From assembly GCA_021129445.1 (NCBI GenBank), contig JAJOLG010000002.1, forward strand, positions 1-7,644: a stretch of DNA of 7,644 nucleotides. The letters run 5' to 3'. Both the position numbers and the translations under genes were made by a program. This DNA comes from Candidatus Altimarinota bacterium. GTDB lineage: Bacteria; Patescibacteriota; Gracilibacteria; GCA-2401425; JAJOLG01. The stretch's first letter is position 1, and each line of letters opens with the position of its first letter. Below the pieces are notes generated by a model. That model had not been told where the DNA came from, did no database searches, and saw only the letters and a program-made list of their open reading frames with translations. Positions 1 to 6,363 of the stretch are shown in pieces.

Positions 1-845
1 TCTGTTGCATCTCACGAATCAAGTCAAAAATTACATTCAATATCGTTATTTATTCAATCTCAATCAGAATCAATTCAAGAATCACAAGAATTGTCTGTTG
101 GAATAGTGTATCAAGTTCATGGTTCATTTGGGTCCATTGGAAATGGGTCATCTTTGTCGTTATATCAATCTCAATCAGAATCCCAATCTCTTTCTCAATC
201 TGTAAATCAATCTCAATCTATATCTCAAACATTATTTTGTCATAAAAAAATTTGAGCTTCTTCATTATTTAAAAGTCAGTCTCAATCAATATCAAAAGGT
301 TTTGGAGAAAATGCATTCGCACCAGTAAAACTTGCAAAAGTTGAATCTGCATCAACTTTTCATTTTCAATATAAAATTCAATTTTGGTCTATCCAAGCTC
401 AAAAATCTCAATTTAATTGATTTATATCTTTAATAAGTGCAGTATTTTGATTTACAGGGTCTTGTGTATTATTTGATTTTGTATCATGTGAAACCTGTAT
501 CCATCATAAATTTGTATCATAAATCCATCAAGAAAGCACAAAAACATATCAATTTGCAGTTACTTTTCTTCAAATTTTTACATTAAATTTATCTCAATAC
601 TTTAAAGAAACATCTCATGTTCAAGATGCTCAATCTGGATATAAAAATGCTCAATTTGTGTTATCTATTGAATAATCATCATTGATTTTCAAATTAAAAT
701 TTCAAAAATCCAAATAATTCGTTGAATCGTGTTTTAAATATGCCTCGTTTTTTTGAGCAAAAATATTTGTTCATAAAACATTAAAAAACATCGCAAATAA
801 AAGAATATTTGCAAAAAATTTTCTGTGTATTTTTTTGTTTTTCAT
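1..845 (-). CDS. Secreted protein with thrombospondin type 3-like calcium-binding loops (C-terminus beyond window)
   Basis: Read with TGA as Gly, 281 codons are open from ATG at 845-843 to the window edge. Residues 1-30 form a signal peptide: a Lys/Arg-rich start (MKNKKIHRK), a hydrophobic core (NILLFAMFFNVLGTN) and a likely cut after NIFA before Q31. Residues 31-180 are a polar, Gly/Asn/Trp-rich region I do not recognise. From residue 185 on there are Asp/Gly loops of the DxDGDGxxDxxE type (DIDGDGLLNNEE, DIDGDGFTDGE, DSDGDGYNDKDD, DSDGDGINNDIE), as in thrombospondin type 3 or dockerin/EF-hand-like calcium sites. By family knowledge these bind Ca2+ and stiffen extracellular stalks or linkers; a surface or adhesive role is inference. 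About 32 of 33 glycines are TGA, so the standard code breaks the frame throughout. The start is the first ATG before the signal peptide; no Shine-Dalgarno is seen. The downstream domain lies outside the window. Confidence 0.85.
36..293 (-). repeat. Calcium-loop repeat region, DxDGDG type
   Basis: This covers residues 185-270 of the secreted protein: four Asp-rich loops (185-196, 208-218, 222-233, 259-270). The central two are separated by only a few residues and run into DPFPMDPNEPG, typical of type 3 repeats, where a loop is followed by a DxxP segment. At the DNA level the repeats appear on the plus strand as recurring tctcaatcagaatc words, because each Asp-Gly step is GAT-TGA. The repeat continues toward the left edge (DSGDAT is the last readable segment). 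Confidence 0.7.
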
Positions 846-870
846 AATTTTTTGTTTTAATTTTTTCTTT

Positions 871-876
871 ATTATA
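871..876 (-). promoter_or_regulatory. Candidate -10 box for the secreted protein gene
   Basis: A perfect TATAAT on the minus strand lies 25 bases before the ATG of the secreted protein gene, preceded by GG. No convincing -35 box is found at 16-18 bases: the upstream sequence is a run of T and A (878-899 can fold as CTTTTTTTT/AAAAAAAAG). If used, the 5' leader would be about 20 bases. An exact consensus is mild evidence in such AT-rich DNA. Confidence 0.4.
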
Positions 877-906
877 CCTTTTTTTTCTTAAAAAAAAAGT
901 AAAAAT

Positions 907-2115
907 TTATTTTTTTATTAAGATTTTTATTTGAATTCAATCATCAAATTTTTTTGAAACTGCTCAAAAAAATTTAAATTTTCAAAAGAAATTTTTTCAG
1001 AGTGTTTTTTGGATTTTTTCCAAGTTTAAAAATATTTTTTCTTCTGAAAAAATATTTTTTGGTAAAAATTGATTTAAATCTGCTTGTTGAAGAGAAAATT
1101 TTGATTTTTTAAAATTTTTTTGTTCATTAAATATTTTTTCTCATTTTTCTTTTAAAATAAATAAATCTCAATTATTTTTTTCTTCCAAAAATATTTTTTC
1201 TCAAAATTGTTTTTGCAGTAAAAGATTTATTTCAAAATTTTTTTCATCAAAAATTTCTCGTCAAATTTTAGCAATTTGAGGATTTTTTTCTTCTAAAATT
1301 TCAAAATTTTTTTCCAGTTTTTTTTGAAAATTTTTTCAGTAAAAAATTGCAAAAGTGTTTTTTGGATTGAATTTTAAGTTAAATTTTTCTTTTTTTTGAA
1401 AGTTTAAATTTTTTGTTTTTTCATAAAAAATTTTTTTTGAAAATCAGTAAAAAATTCATTTAATTTCATCTCAATCTTGCCAAAAAGTAAATCATCAAGA
1501 TTTAAATTTTTCTGAAATTAGCGGGAAAAAATCTCAATTTTGTAAATTTGCGTATCAAAAAATAAAGTTTCAAAAAATTGTTAAATTGTTTTTAACTTTT
1601 AAAAAATTTTTTTCATCATTTAAAATTTCTCAATTTTTAATATCGTTGATGAAATTTTGTAAAATTTTTTTGTCTTTTGAGCAGAAAAGATTTTGCTGAT
1701 TTTGCTGACAAAATGGAGCAGGGGAGTTTTCTGAAATTAAAAAATTATTTTTTTTGATAACTTTTTTTTCTTTTCAAATTGATATTTTTTTCAAAAATTT
1801 TATTGAGTTTTTTTCACTTTTTGTCAAAAGTGCATCAATTTTTTTTCATTGATAAAAAATTATTGCTCATTTTTTAAAATTCATTTCATCCAAATATGAT
1901 GTAAAAAATGGCTGATTTTTTCATAAAAATCCTCAAAATTTATCAAAATTTTTTAAATCAAATTCAATAATATAATCAATATTTTTTGAAACATTTTTGT
2001 AAATATGTCAATCAAAAAATATTTTGTAAAAAATGTATCATCACAAAAAAAGCAGTAAAATTCAGAAAAAAATAATTCAGTTGATTAAAAAGTTTTTTTG
2101 TAATTTTGTGTTCAT
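907..2115 (-). CDS. Membrane-anchored protein of unknown function, 402 aa
   Basis: With TGA as Gly, an uninterrupted frame runs from ATG 2115-2113 to TAA 909-907. The start is the first ATG upstream of a clear hydrophobic helix, residues 10-34 (LINGIIFFGILLLFLGGYIF), with MNTKLQK before it. This predicts a single N-terminal membrane anchor with the rest probably outside. The remainder is very rich in Lys, Phe, Asn, Ile and Glu and has many short F/K/N runs. It includes a segment FPLISEKFKSGGFTFWQDGD and two Cys in the middle (FCQQNQQNLFC). I do not recognise a family. The segment NIDYIIEFDLKNFDKF after the anchor faintly recalls bacterial proteins that begin 'xxYxxxDL', but this is too weak for assignment. 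It lies 61 bases upstream of the secreted Ca-loop gene in the same direction, so they may act together at the cell surface; a TATAAT in the gap could give the downstream gene its own promoter. No Shine-Dalgarno is seen. Confidence 0.75.
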
Positions 2116-2339
2116 AAATTTTTTTGAAAAAATATCGAAACATTAAATGAATGCAAAATATTTTGTATCAAAAAAAAATTTTTTAGAGATTTTGTAAAAT
2201 ATTTTTGTATAAAAGCGATTTATTTTTCCATTGTATGGAGTTTAAATTTTTATTTAAAATTTTTATTGACTTTAAAAATATTTTTACTAAATTTTTTTGG
2301 CATTTAAAATTTTCGGATTTTTTTGCAGAAAATTTCTAT
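2116..2339. other. Intergenic region between divergent gene and tRNA cluster
   Basis: These 224 bases separate the leftward membrane protein gene from the rightward tRNA cluster and must hold both promoters. No gene is seen; a plus-strand frame through 2205-2402 runs into tRNA-Ser and looks like a chance shadow. A possible leftward promoter is TTGCAT (2156-2151) and TATTTT (2134-2129) with a 16-base spacer, only a few bases before the ATG. The word aaaatattttgtat recurs imperfectly at about 2156 and 2198. All of this is weak in such AT-rich sequence. Confidence 0.4.
2266..2293 (+). promoter_or_regulatory. Candidate promoter of the tRNA cluster
   Basis: TTGACT (2266-2271) and TAAATT (2288-2293) are separated by 16 bases. 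Transcription would start about 40 bases before tRNA-Ser. The -35 matches consensus in 5 of 6 positions, the -10 in 4 of 6. Position just ahead of the first tRNA supports it; the base composition weakens it. Confidence 0.4.
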
Positions 2340-2427
2340 GGAGAGATGGCAGAGTGGTCGAATGCGACGGTCTTGAAAACCGTTGTGGGGCAACTCACCT
2401 AGGGTTCGAATCCCTATCTCTCCGCCA
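2340..2427 (+). tRNA. tRNA-Ser (anticodon UGA)
   Basis: The acceptor stem GGAGAGA (2340-2346) pairs with TCTCTCC (2417-2423), followed by discriminator G and encoded CCA. The anticodon stem ACGGT/ACCGT encloses CTTGAAA, giving anticodon TGA, which reads UCA (Ser). A long variable arm (class II) and the T-loop GTTCGAAT fit tRNA-Ser. This is not the tRNA that reads UGA as Gly: that would need anticodon UCA and a glycine-type body. Its U34 belongs to the class hydroxylated by the TrhP pathway in E. coli; a trhP gene lies 1.8 kb downstream. Confidence 0.95.
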
Positions 2428-2500
2428 GTAAAATTTAAAATTAAGATAGCTGAGTTTAAAAAGGCAACTTCTCAGTTCTTTTAATTTAAAGAATTTAAAT

Positions 2501-2585
2501 GGGTCGATATCAGAGTGGTCAAATGAGACGGGCTGTAAACCCGTTGCCTCCGGCTTCGAAGGTTCGAATCCTTCTCGGCCCACCA
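2501..2585 (+). tRNA. tRNA-Tyr (anticodon GUA)
   Basis: The acceptor GGGTCGA (2501-2507) pairs with TCGGCCC (2575-2581) with one T-G wobble, then A and encoded CCA. The anticodon stem ACGGG/CCCGT encloses CTGTAAA, anticodon GTA. A long variable arm is present, as in bacterial tRNA-Tyr, and the T-arm is GAAGG-TTCGAAT-CCTTC. It is 73 bases after tRNA-Ser and probably on the same transcript. Its 3' end is copied 157 bases downstream. Confidence 0.95.
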
Positions 2586-2671
2586 TTTTAAGATGAAGAT
2601 TTGATTTTAAAATAAGTTAGAAAGAGAACCGTAGGTTCGTTATGAGGAGCGGAGATTGTTTAAAAAAATGA

Positions 2672-2726
2672 GCGGAGCGAAATTTTTTTAAAAAAATCGT
2701 ATAGACGAATAGTCGCGGAGCGAAAT
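2672..2726 (+). repeat. Direct repeat GCGGAGCGAAAT
   Basis: Two identical 12-base copies lie at 2672-2683 and 2715-2726. A third related copy, GGAGCGGAG, ends at about 2654. The wider units also resemble each other: CGTAGGTTCGTTAT then GAGCGGAG at 2630-2654, against CGTATAGACGAATAG then GCGGAG at 2698-2720. This looks like a degenerate repeat of about 25-30 bases. Confidence 0.6.
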
Positions 2727-2742
2727 CCTTCTCGGCCAACCA
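2724..2742 (+). repeat. Partial copy of the tRNA-Tyr 3' end
   Basis: AATCCTTCTCGGCCAACCA matches 2567-2585 of tRNA-Tyr at 18 of 19 bases, including half of the T-arm, the acceptor 3' strand and CCA. Similarity weakly continues downstream (ATTT..AA..TTTGATTTT after both). There is no 5' half, so it is not a functional tRNA. It marks a 157-base direct repeat consistent with a partial tandem duplication or an attachment-site-like scar. Confidence 0.75.
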
Positions 2743-2781
2743 TTTAAAATACAAATTTGATTTTCAAAACAAATCATTTTT

Positions 2782-2857
2782 GGCTCGATAGCTCAGTTGG
2801 TAGAGCAAAGGACTGAAAATCCTTGTGTCCCCGGTTCAAGTCCGGGTCGAGCCACCA
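2782..2857 (+). tRNA. tRNA-Phe (anticodon GAA)
   Basis: The acceptor GGCTCGA (2782-2788) pairs perfectly with TCGAGCC (2847-2853), then A and encoded CCA. The D-arm AGCTCAGTTGGTAGAGC, anticodon stem AAGGA/TCCTT around CTGAAAA (anticodon GAA) and T-arm CCCGG-TTCAAGT-CCGGG are all canonical. Length is 76 bases. It is the last tRNA of the cluster and is followed 11 bases later by a terminator hairpin. Confidence 0.97.
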
Positions 2858-2868
2858 TTTTTAATTTA

Positions 2869-2896
2869 AAATACGAATTTTTATTCGTATTTTTTT
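2869..2896 (+). terminator. Rho-independent terminator of the tRNA cluster
   Basis: A perfect 10-bp stem AAATACGAAT (2869-2878) / ATTCGTATTT (2883-2892) with a TTTT loop runs into a T tract ending at 2896. It contains only two G-C pairs, but position directly after tRNA-Phe and the T tail support termination. Confidence 0.7.
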
Positions 2897-2909
2897 ATTA
2901 CACAAAAAT

Positions 2910-2938
2910 TTGATTAAAATAAAAAAAATATATATTTT
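2910..2938 (+). promoter_or_regulatory. Candidate promoter for the small membrane protein gene
   Basis: TTGATT (2910-2915), a 17-base spacer and TATTTT (2933-2938) lie just after the tRNA terminator and about 29 bases before the next ATG. TATATT at 2931-2936 is an alternative -10. The placement is sensible, but such matches are frequent by chance here. Confidence 0.35.
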
Positions 2939-2966
2939 GTGGAAAATTAAAAAATAATTTTTTATT

Positions 2967-3248
2967 ATGGGAATTATGGAAATAGATTTTTTGAATATTT
3001 TGTATCTAGTTTTATCGGTTTGTGCAATTGTTTTGACAATTTTTTTATCAGTTTTTTTGATAAGATGAATAAAATTGATTTGAAATTTAAACAAAATAAT
3101 TTGAGCAATGAATACGATGATTGATATGGCAAATGCTTTTTTAATCAAGCCTTTACAGGTTTTGGAATTTATTATTGAACATTTATGAAAATTTTTATGA
3201 AATTCTGATAAATCTGATAAATCTGATAAAATTAAGAATAAAAAATAA
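2967..3248 (+). CDS. Small single-pass membrane protein, 93 aa
   Basis: With TGA as Gly, 94 codons run from ATG 2967 to TAA 3246-3248; a second ATG three codons in (2976) is an equally possible start. Residues 8-32 are one strong hydrophobic helix (LNILYLVLSVCAIVLTIFLS), followed by an amphipathic stretch rich in Ile, Leu, Met and Asn (33-78) and a very polar tail with SDK three times and KIKNKK. This suggests a membrane anchor with a charged, probably cytoplasmic, C-terminus. I do not recognise a family. It is 63 bases upstream of the prepilin-like gene in the same direction, so a role in the same envelope apparatus is possible but only inferred. No Shine-Dalgarno is present. The overlapping minus-strand frame (2861-3148) is a shadow. 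Confidence 0.7.
3204..3230 (+). repeat. Three tandem copies of a 9-base unit (Ser-Asp-Lys)
   Basis: TCTGATAAA occurs three times without interruption and in frame, encoding SDKSDKSDK in the tail of the small membrane protein. Identical codons in each copy suggest recent slippage, so copy number may vary between strains. Confidence 0.8.
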
Positions 3249-3272
3249 TTTTATTTTAAAATAAAATTTTTT
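3247..3272 (+). terminator. Possible weak terminator or all-A/T hairpin
   Basis: AATTTTATTTT/AAAATAAAATT is a perfect 22-base palindrome directly overlapping the stop codon, followed by a T run to 3272. The stem has no G-C pairs, so termination efficiency would be low; it may simply reflect base composition. Confidence 0.25.
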
Positions 3273-3311
3273 AAATCGTGAAAAAAATTTAAAAATTACA
3301 AAAATAAAAAT

Positions 3312-4139
3312 ATGCTAAAAAATTTTTTTAACAAAAAATGAGAAACTTTGATTGAAATAATGATTGCAATTGTTATTCTTTCTACTGTTTTAATTGCAGT
3401 TTCTAATGTTTTGTGAAATTCTAAAATTACAGCAAAGTCTTCTGAACAAAGAATTGAAGCAGTGGCTCTTGCGAAGGAGGGGTTGGAGATTTTTAGATAT
3501 GTCAGAAAAGAGAATTACATGCAATATTCTGATAAAAAAAGGATTTGTTGGAATTTTGTTATAGATAATGATTGATCTACAAATCCTGCATTGCGGAATT
3601 ATTGAAATTGAACGCTTGAAGCAGATTGATCTTGATGAGATGATGATAAAGAATGTGAGGAAAATAGTGATTCTTCAAAAGCCTGATCAGCAAATTACAT
3701 TTTTGAAGATTGAAAAATGTATTTACCTTTGCAAAATTTATCAGATTCTAGTTATTGAAGATTTTTTTTGAGTTCAAAATGACAAGATTTGAATGAAATT
3801 TGGGTAAAAAAAGATGATTGAGATGTTTATTCCGATTTAGTAATTTTTCAATTATGTAGACATAAAGATACTTGACTTATAATGTCTTGTGAAAGTATGT
3901 GATTTGCAGATGATAAAAAAGAAAAGTTGCCATATTTTAGAGTTTTGAAAATGGAGTATGTGAATCATTTTTGAGAAAAATGTTCTTGAACAAATGGCTG
4001 TGACACAACAAAACCAAAATCTTTAAATCAGATTAAAGTAACTTCAACTGTTATTTGGTCATCTTGACCTTGAATTCAAAGTGTTGATTTAACAACAATT
4101 TTTACAGATTACGAAGACAGGGGTGACAGAGAAAGTTAA
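3312..4139 (+). CDS. Type IV prepilin-like protein (PilV / minor pseudopilin type)
   Basis: With TGA as Gly, the frame gives 275 residues from ATG 3312 to TAA 4137-4139. The N-terminus MLKNFFNKKGETLIEIMIAI is a class III prepilin signal: a short basic leader, Gly10 at -1, the conserved Glu at +5, then a hydrophobic helix to about residue 34. Prepilin peptidase would cut after Gly10; that Gly is a TGA codon. The residue at +1 is Glu rather than the usual Phe. The following helix (SEQRIEAVALAKEGLEIFRYVRKENY) and the C-terminal IKVTSTVIW strand with SVDLTTI resemble the PilV/PulI-like pilins common in CPR genomes. The middle is Asp/Gly/Ser-rich (ADGSGGDDDKECEENSDSS) with several Cys (79, 115, 182, 193, 224, 230) that could form disulfides. 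It would form part of a pilus or pseudopilus at the membrane. No other pilus genes are in the window. A terminator follows. Confidence 0.85.
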
Positions 4140-4171
4140 AAAATTTTTTGCAAGTGATAGAAAAATTTTTT

Positions 4172-4199
4172 AAATTCAGAGAAAATCTGAATTTTTTTT
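4172..4199 (+). terminator. Rho-independent terminator after the prepilin gene
   Basis: A 9-bp perfect stem AAATTCAGA (4172-4180) / TCTGAATTT (4186-4194) with a GAAAA loop is followed by eight T (4192-4199). Lying 32 bases after the prepilin stop and ahead of trhP, it separates the two transcription units. Confidence 0.75.
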
Positions 4200-4220
4200 A
4201 TCAAAAAATAAAATATTTTA

Positions 4221-5684
4221 ATGAAATTACCAGAATTATTATTGCCAGCAGGAGATATAAAAAAAGCATATTATGCATTTGAATATTGAGCAGATGCGAT
4301 TTATTGCGGGGTGCCAATGTTTGCGCTTCGTACTCGTGCAAATGTTTTTACAGAAAAAGATATTGCGGAAATTATTGATTTTGCGAATAAAAATGGTAAA
4401 AAAGTTTACATAACTTTAAACTGATTTCCTCATCAAAATATGATTCCTGCTTTAAGAAAGCATTTAGAATTTTTGAAAAATGCAAAACCGCATTGAATTA
4501 TTTTGGCTGATGCATGAGTTTTAGGGTTGGCAAATGAAATTTGTTCAGATATTGATAAACATTTATCCGTGCAGGCTTCAACGGTTTCCGAATCTTGAAT
4601 TAGATTTTGGGCAAAAAATTGAGTGAAAAGGATTATTTTGGCAAGGGAAATTGCAATAAAAGAGGTGAAAAAAATTCACGAAATGTTTCCAGAAATTGAG
4701 CTTGAATATTTTGTGCATTGAGCAGTTTGTATGGCATATTCTTGAAGGTGTTTGCTTTCAAATTTTATGGCGCAAAGAGATGCAAATCGCTGAATGTGCG
4801 CGCATTCTTGTCGTTGGAATTATCAAGTTTTTGATGAGGAGTGAAGAAAATTTGATTTATCAGAAAGGGAAAAAACTCAAAAAGAGGATTGAAATTTGGA
4901 AGGTCAAGAGTCATTTTTACCGTGATTTATTGTAGATTCAATCGATTGAAAACCGATTTCAATTCGTGAATTTGAAAAAACTCATATTTGGGAAGAAGAG
5001 CAGAGAATGTGAGAATTTATACCAGTTGAGCAAGATATTCACTGAACTCACATTATGTCGTCAAGAGATATGTGTATGATTGAATATTTGAAAGAAATTA
5101 TAGACTCATGAGTTTGCTCGTTGAAAGTCGAGTGAAGAAATAAAACTTTTTACTATGCAATTTCAGTTGCAAGGGCTTACAGAAAGGCTTTGGACGACAT
5201 TGCAGAATGAAAAGAATTTGATAAAAATTTATGGAAAGAAATTCATGCGACAGCAAACAGGTGATTTTTTGCATGATTTGTGAACTGAAAACCAAAATCT
5301 GAATGACAACAATATGAAGCAAATCGCTCAACCGCTGATTTTGAATTTGCATGAGTTGTTGTGAATAAAATTTGAAAATGATACATTGTTTGAGATTGAG
5401 ATTTTTTCTGATTTCCAAAATGACATAAATTTGAAGAAAATTTTTTGATTGTTGAGCCAAAAAATCGTATTGAAAAAAATTCTGAATTGATTTTAGTTTG
5501 AAAAAAAATTCCTGATGATAAAAAATTTTTTGTTGAAAAAATAATTTTTTGATGAAATGAAGCCGATGTTTTACATTGATGAAATTGAAATTGACTGATT
5601 TGAGTGTCTGATGAAATTTTTGAAACTGCAAAAGAATGAAGTATTTTGAGACAAGTTGTGAAAAATGAATGATTGAAAAAATAA
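4221..5684 (+). CDS. trhP: tRNA uridine-34 hydroxylase TrhP (YegQ), peptidase U32 family
   Basis: With TGA as Gly this is a 487-residue protein from ATG 4221 to TAA 5682-5684, matching TrhP/YegQ along its length. Seen: the N-terminal barrel start PELLLPAGDIKKAYYAFEYG and ADAIYCGVPMFALRTRAN (4-41), HLSVQAST (114-121), the U32 signature FVHGAVCMAYSGRC (164-177), CLLSNFMAQRDANRGMCAHSCRWNY (177-201), GTHIMSSRD (275-283), SLKVEGRNKTFYYA (300-313) and a C-terminal beta domain. Cysteines 170, 177, 193 and 197 lie in the region that binds an Fe-S cluster in U32 hydroxylases. In E. coli, TrhP uses prephenate to make 5-hydroxyuridine at U34 of tRNAs such as Ser(UGA). The protein is somewhat longer than E. 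coli YegQ, mainly between residues 203 and 262. About 39 of 44 glycines are TGA. It is 9 bases ahead of recR, probably an operon. No Shine-Dalgarno. Membership of the U32 family is certain; the exact substrate (tRNA or rRNA) is inferred from similarity to YegQ. Confidence 0.9.
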
Positions 5685-5693
5685 AATTTTTTT

Positions 5694-6323
5694 ATGAATC
5701 AAAAAATAGTTGCAGAGCCATTGCAAAAAATTATTGATAATTTTAAATCTTTACCGTGAATTTGAGAAAAAACTGCCCAAAAATTGGCATTTTTTTCTGT
5801 TAAACAAAGCGAAGATTTTTTAGGTGAGTTTTGAAAAAATTTTTCTGATTTGAAAAAAAATATTACAGAATGTGAAAAATGTTGTAATTTTACGGAAAAA
5901 AATCCAAATGAAGAAAAAAATTTTTGTGAATTTTGTAAAAAAATTTGAAGGGATGAAAAAATTTTATGTGTGGTTGAAAATCCATTTGATATTTTTCCAA
6001 TCGAAAAATCTTGAATTTTTAAGTGATTTTATCATATTTTACATTGAGTAATTTCGCCAATTGACTGAATTTTTGCAGAAAATTTGAGGATTTGAAAATT
6101 ACTTGAAAGGTTGAAAAATGAAAATTTTGAAGAAATAATTTTAGCGATAAATCCGAGTTTAGAAGGTGAGGCGACAGCAATTTATATTTCAAGAAAAATT
6201 CAAGAAATGTGAGTTTCTGTGAAGATTACAGCACTTGCGAAAGGTATTTCTGTTGGTGGGGATTTGGAATATACTGATGAATTGACGGTGAAAAAAAGTT
6301 TGGAGAATAGAGTGAATGTGTAG
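5694..6323 (+). CDS. recR: Recombination mediator RecR
   Basis: With TGA as Gly, 209 residues run from ATG 5694 to TAG 6321-6323, close to the usual ~200. Domains in order: helix-hairpin-helix [14 protein letters not shown] (20-33), where both Gly are TGA; a C4 zinc finger with CEKC (60-63) and CEFC (78-81); the Toprim domain starting [10 protein letters not shown] (90-99), with GFYHILHGVISPIDGI (111-126) and [14 protein letters not shown] (152-165); and the C-terminal [19 protein letters not shown] (180-198). RecR forms a ring clamp on DNA and, with RecO (and RecF), loads RecA on gapped or SSB-coated DNA. It follows trhP by 9 bases and is convergent with ligA. One oddity: [13 protein letters not shown] replaces the more usual E-x-x-x-D-x-x-A-x-E pattern of the Toprim start, though the acidic residues are largely kept. 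Confidence 0.96.
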
Positions 6324-6363
6324 GGTTTTTATGATTTTGATTTAAATCAATTGTTTTTCAAAT
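6324..6363. other. Convergent intergenic region with 14-base palindrome
   Basis: Only 40 bases separate the stops of recR and ligA. TTGATTTAAATCAA (6337-6350) is a perfect palindrome followed on the plus strand by TTGTTTTTC; it can fold as a 5-bp stem with a TTAA loop. It might serve as a weak bidirectional terminator, but stem and T tract are both poor. Confidence 0.3.

Larger units (their letters stand above)
2586..2781 (+). other. tRNA-Tyr to tRNA-Phe spacer with GC-richer repeat element
   Basis: This 196-base spacer has no credible gene. It contains a small hairpin GAACC-GTA-GGTTC (2626-2638), then related motifs GAGGAGCGGAG (2644-2654), GAGCGGAGCGAAAT (2670-2683) and GCGGAGCGAAAT (2715-2726), all much richer in G/C than the surroundings. 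An 11-bp perfect inverted repeat TTTAAAAAAAT/ATTTTTTTAAA (2659-2669, 2682-2692) brackets the middle copy. At 2724-2742 lies a copy of the tRNA-Tyr 3' end. The sequence could be part of a structured precursor, a short dispersed repeat, or the remains of a duplication. Confidence 0.6.

Noticed and set aside
1-240. Recurrent tctcaatcagaatc words as a CRISPR-like or satellite array
   Set aside because: They are codon repeats of Asp-Gly-Asp calcium loops in an open frame, with irregular spacing and no distinct spacers.
878-899. T8/A8 hairpin between the two left-hand genes as a terminator
   Set aside because: On the minus strand the fold has only a terminal G-C pair and is followed by GGTATAAT, not a T tract, so it does not look like a terminator for the upstream gene.
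2340-2427. tRNA with TGA in the anticodon as the UGA-decoding tRNA
   Set aside because: Anticodon UGA reads codon UCA. The long variable arm marks it as tRNA-Ser. The recoding tRNA would be a tRNA-Gly with anticodon UCA, which is not in this window.
4148-4176. TTGCAA-17-TAAATT as a trhP promoter
   Set aside because: It overlaps the prepilin terminator stem, and such loose matches are expected often by chance at this base composition. A trhP promoter must exist nearby but I cannot place it.
4696-4935. 79-codon plus-strand frame inside trhP, and 3568-3771 inside the prepilin gene
   Set aside because: They are out-of-frame shadows. The table-25 frames through the same DNA give conserved U32 motifs and a prepilin protein.
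5098-5631. 177-codon minus-strand open frame with standard code
   Set aside because: It lies wholly inside trhP on the opposite strand; its frame is open only as a by-product of trhP codon use, and the product shows no family features.
4221-6323. trhP and recR as pseudogenes full of stop codons
   Set aside because: Every internal stop is TGA, none is TAA or TAG, and the TGA sites match conserved glycines. This is code 25, not decay.
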